Made by a program: the position numbers and the translations under genes
NCBI GenBank assembly: GCA_937967285.1
Contig: CALBSU010000203.1
Span: 1-8,138 of the forward strand
Source: an uncultured Acidobacteriota bacterium
Lineage (GTDB): Bacteria; Acidobacteriota; Blastocatellia; RBC074
Direction of reading: 5' to 3'
Length of the DNA: 8,138 nucleotides
Part shown: positions 1 through 8,138 of the stretch, one piece after another
Numbering within the stretch: position 1 is the first letter of the stretch
Layout: every line of letters starts with the position of its first letter
The notes under the pieces: model-generated
Told to the model about the DNA's origin: nothing
Seen by the model: only the letters and a program-made list of their open reading frames with translations
Databases searched by the model: none

Positions 1-4272
<4,272 letters not shown>

Positions 4273-4317
4273 ACTGAGTCGTGTTGAATCTTCCGATCAC
4301 CGCGGAGGTGAGCTCGC

Positions 4318-4356
4318 ATCTTATTAATAATTTCAACAGGGATATCAGCTGTTCAA
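4318..4356 (-). promoter_or_regulatory. Putative promoter region of the large surface-protein gene
   Basis: An AT-rich island (4321-4337) lies about 50-65 bases upstream of the ATG at 4272 in otherwise GC-rich DNA. Read on the minus strand, a TTGAAC box (4356-4351) is followed after 18 bases by AATTAT (4332-4327), which matches four of six consensus -10 bases. TATTAA and TAAGAT slightly downstream are alternatives. The 5' leader between here and the start codon holds a small dyad (TCACC/GGTGA, 4297-4311). The call rests on position and composition more than on box quality. Confidence 0.3.
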
Positions 4357-4373
4357 GCAGGAGTTAGAGGGAG

Positions 4374-4409
4374 AAAAACCGGAAATAGTTGCCGGGCACG
4401 GCGGTTTTT
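4374..4409 (-). terminator. Candidate Rho-independent terminator after the ligase-ACP-PlsC gene
   Basis: About 13 bases past the stop codon of the fusion gene there is an inverted repeat with arms AAAAACCG (minus strand, 4409-4402) and CGGTTTTT (4381-4374), with a 20-base interior. The interior holds a second small dyad, GCCG/CGGC (4391-4402), which competes with the outer stem for base 4402. The distal arm ends in five T on the minus strand, as expected for transcription coming from the fusion gene. The symmetric A/T tracts could let it act in both directions. The long loop weakens the call. Confidence 0.5.
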
Positions 4410-4421
4410 AATCCTGCAGAG

Positions 4422-6926
<2,505 letters not shown>

Positions 6927-6927
6927 C

Positions 6928-6954
6928 TTGATTCCCGGAATTTTCAGGAATCAA
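6928..6954. promoter_or_regulatory. 27-bp near-perfect palindrome at the start of the ligase-ACP-PlsC gene (operator or RNA hairpin)
   Basis: Perfect 8-base arms TTGATTCC (6928-6935) and GGAATCAA (6947-6954) enclose 11 bases that are themselves nearly symmetrical. Overall 11 of 13 base pairs around the centre at 6941 are matched. The right end touches the candidate -10 box and the left end stops one base before the ATG. It could be the operator of a dimeric repressor. In mRNA it could be a hairpin holding the GGGAA ribosome-site candidate, where one extra position becomes a U-G pair. Confidence 0.55.
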
Positions 6955-6981
6955 TTTTACAGCATCTTCGAGACTGATCAA
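6954..6981 (-). promoter_or_regulatory. Putative sigma-70-like promoter of the ligase-ACP-PlsC gene
   Basis: On the minus strand, TTGATC (6981-6976, four of six consensus bases) is followed after 16 bases by TAAAAT (6959-6954, five of six). Initiation would fall near 6947, giving a leader of about 20 bases before the ATG at 6926. The last base of the -10 box is the first base of the palindrome at 6928-6954. This placement supports a gene-specific promoter independent of the partial gene to the right. No experiment supports it. Confidence 0.4.
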
Positions 6982-7010
6982 CAAACCCGGTTCCAGGGAA
7001 AACCGCGACT

Positions 7011-7190
7011 GTTCAGTACTCTGGAAACAAAGTTTTTATCGCAGAGGCGCAGAGAGGGCAGAGATTGATATTCTGGATATTTATTTCCGGAGTATCACCC
7101 AATGGGCGTATGACGAACATTGCCATGTTCAAAAAATCTCTGCCCCCTCTGCGCCTCTGCGATAAAAACTTTGTTTCCAGAGCATTCAAC
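7011..7190. repeat. 180-bp inverted-repeat element, MITE-like, in the intergenic region
   Basis: Arms 7011-7066 and 7135-7190 are reverse complements at 52 of 56 positions, and at 47 of 48 positions over 7019-7066 versus 7135-7182. The spacer is 68 bases (7067-7134) and holds a smaller hairpin, GAACAT-TGCC-ATGTTC (7115-7130). Each arm carries a GCAGAG-rich core (GCAGAG at 7041, 7049 and 7058 in the left arm) next to AAAGTTTTTATC. There is no convincing target-site duplication; TTCA occurs at 7012-7015 and 7185-7188, but inside the decayed arm ends. No transposase is present, so it would be a non-autonomous element or a long structured intergenic hairpin. It lies only 10 bases past the stop codon of the partial gene on the right. 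Confidence 0.85.
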
Positions 7191-7199
7191 CTTTCGATC

Positions 7200-8138
7200 T
7201 CATTTGATCGATATCTGAACAGTATTGGCTATCGCACCGTCCACGGTCATGACGATATCGACAGATTTTCTTCCGATCAGCGTACGCGGCAATGGCCCCA
7301 GATTGACCTGATCCAGGCCGATGAAGTCCGGCGCCAGCCCGGCATAGAGAACCGGAACCGCGGCGCCGTCGACGGTGACCGAAACATTGCCCAGGCCGCT
7401 GTTGCCACGGAAACCCGTGCCGTAGAGGATGAGATAGATCTGTTCGCCCTCCGGCCCCATATCGACTTCAATCGGTTCGAATGCCCCTGCCATCTGATTG
7501 AACCCGGCAATCGGTTCAAAGGTCTGGGCTCCGGTGGTCGATACGCGAAGCACAACGGCGGCGGCAACGCCGGTTCCGTTCGAGTTGGCGCTGATCAGCC
7601 CCGGGCCGACCTGATTGACCGTAATTGTTCCGACTGACGTCGTCGTCCCGTTGGTAATCACCGTCACGTCGGCCGGTCCGGTCGCCGTTCCCGGAGGTAT
7701 CTGGTAGTTGATCTGCGTCGGCGCAACGAAGAAGAGCGGCGCATCTCGCTCGGTCCCCGTGCTGTCTTTCACGACGACCCTTGTGCCGAGCAGAGTCGTC
7801 GGGAGCGGGATGGTCGTCGCCACTTCGACTCCGGTCGTCATGTTCAGGCCGAAACCGGCTACGATCGATTCGGGCGCGATGCCGGATGCAAGGAAGCTGG
7901 CGGCAGAGACCGTAACCATCGGGCTGATCGTAAATGTCAGCGCTTGCGTGGTCCCTCCGCCGGGGGCCGGCGAGAAGACGGTCACCTGTGCATAACCCGC
8001 TCCCGCGATATCCGATGCAGGAATGTCCGCCGTCAGTTGAGTCGCGCTGATGAATGTTGTCGGGCGGTCTGCTCCGTTCCATCTGACTTTTGATCCGGAG
8101 ACAAACCCTGAGCCGTCAACTGTCAGCGTAAATCCGGG
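7200..8138 (-). CDS. C-terminal part of a secreted IPT/TIG + TIGR03437 protein, 5' end outside window
   Basis: The frame is open from the right edge to TGA (7202-7200), 312 codons, so the N terminus and signal peptide lie beyond base 8138. Visible residues about 1-72 form an IPT/TIG-like repeat ([38 protein letters not shown]). Residues about 77-311 are a full TIGR03437 domain: [50 protein letters not shown], ending VQISIK. Here the domain is at the C terminus, the usual place for the family. A GTG at 7985 could be mistaken for the start, but coding continues upstream of it through recognisable IPT/TIG sequence. Such proteins are exported and thought to be extracellular; no enzymatic function can be assigned. 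The product is related to, but not the same as, the N-terminal part of the large protein at 1-4272. Confidence 0.9.
   Translation of the reverse strand, partial: PGFTLTVDGSGFVSGSKVRWNGADRPTTFISATQLTADIPASDIAGAGYAQVTVFSPAPGGGTTQALTFTISPMVTVSAASFLASGIAPESIVAGFGLNMTTGVEVATTIPLPTTLLGTRVVVKDSTGTERDAPLFFVAPTQINYQIPPGTATGPADVTVITNGTTTSVGTITVNQVGPGLISANSNGTGVAAAVVLRVSTTGAQTFEPIAGFNQMAGAFEPIEVDMGPEGEQIYLILYGTGFRGNSGLGNVSVTVDGAAVPVLYAGLAPDFIGLDQVNLGPLPRTLIGRKSVDIVMTVDGAIANTVQISIK
7206..7910 (-). other. TIGR03437 (Solibacter-type) domain, C-terminal copy
   Basis: Visible residues about 77-311 of the partial gene. It aligns end to end with the copy at 3409-4146. Shared blocks include VSAAS, IAP.SI, PLPT, LFFV.P.QIN, SAN..G.GV.AAV.LRV, LILYG.G, YAG.APDF.GLDQ.NL and LIGR. 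The other copy carries a longer insert after LILYGSGIR ([13 protein letters not shown]). The overall divergence shows ancient paralogues. Confidence 0.8.

Noticed and set aside
6988..7005. Small inverted repeat CGGTT/AACCG as a terminator for the partial gene on the right
   Set aside because: The arms are only five bases, the sequence after them on the minus strand is GGTTTG and not a T run, and it lies nearly 200 bases past the stop codon beyond the larger repeat.
7012..7188. TTCA on both sides (7012-7015 and 7185-7188) as a target-site duplication
   Set aside because: Four bases is short enough for chance, and both copies fall inside the decayed outer part of the arms rather than just outside them.
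7011..7190. Two-unit CRISPR or direct repeat array
   Set aside because: The two copies are in inverted, not direct, orientation and there are only two.
7065..7637. Plus-strand open frame of 190 codons running out of the inverted repeat
   Set aside because: It starts at a TTG inside the repeat and then runs antisense to the TIGR03437 domain. The N-terminal part is just the translation of the repeat arm. A repeat-derived small protein is not supported.

Overview
The window looks like a chromosomal segment of an Acidobacteriota bacterium, perhaps Solibacter- or Blastocatellia-like. The main evidence is two copies of the 'Solibacter' TIGR03437 extracellular domain, recognised by a VSAAS(F/Y) start, an IAPxSI block, an FFVxPxQIN(F/Y) block and an LYAGxAPDF(I/V)GLDQ(I/V)N block near the end. 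Composition is moderately GC-rich, with strong G/C at third codon positions. The taxonomic call rests on domain recognition, not on a search.

All real genes lie on the minus strand, so transcription runs from right to left. From the right edge they are: (1) 8138-7200, the C-terminal 312 codons of a secreted IPT/TIG + TIGR03437 protein whose start is outside the window; (2) 7199-6927, an intergenic stretch dominated by a 180-bp inverted repeat (7011-7190, MITE-like), then a candidate promoter and a 27-bp near-perfect palindrome against the next start codon; (3) 6926-4422, an 834-residue fusion of acyl-adenylating ligase, acyl carrier protein and PlsC-type acyltransferase; (4) 4421-4273, a short intergenic stretch with a candidate terminator and an AT-rich putative promoter; (5) 4272-1, at least 1424 codons of a very large exported multidomain protein that runs off the left edge. 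It is open from its ATG to base 1 without a stop.

The central gene is a membrane-lipid enzyme that could carry a fatty acid from activation, through a tethered ACP, to a lysophospholipid or glycerophosphate acceptor on one polypeptide. The two flanking genes encode surface or secreted beta-rich proteins. They share the TIGR03437 domain with each other but nothing obvious with the enzyme. The large one is a chain of modules: signal peptide, TIGR03437, IPT/TIG, two carboxypeptidase-regulatory-like folds, two Ig/cadherin-like folds, two DUF11 repeats and a BNR/Ycf48-type beta-propeller. I see no direct functional link between enzyme and surface proteins, and the separate promoter and terminator signals suggest separate transcription.

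I found no tRNA, rRNA, CRISPR array, transposase or phage gene. The most interesting items are the ligase-ACP-PlsC fusion with its palindromic control site, the long inverted repeat, and the modular regularities of the large surface protein (paired cysteines, 40-residue propeller period, N-terminal position of a domain that is usually C-terminal).
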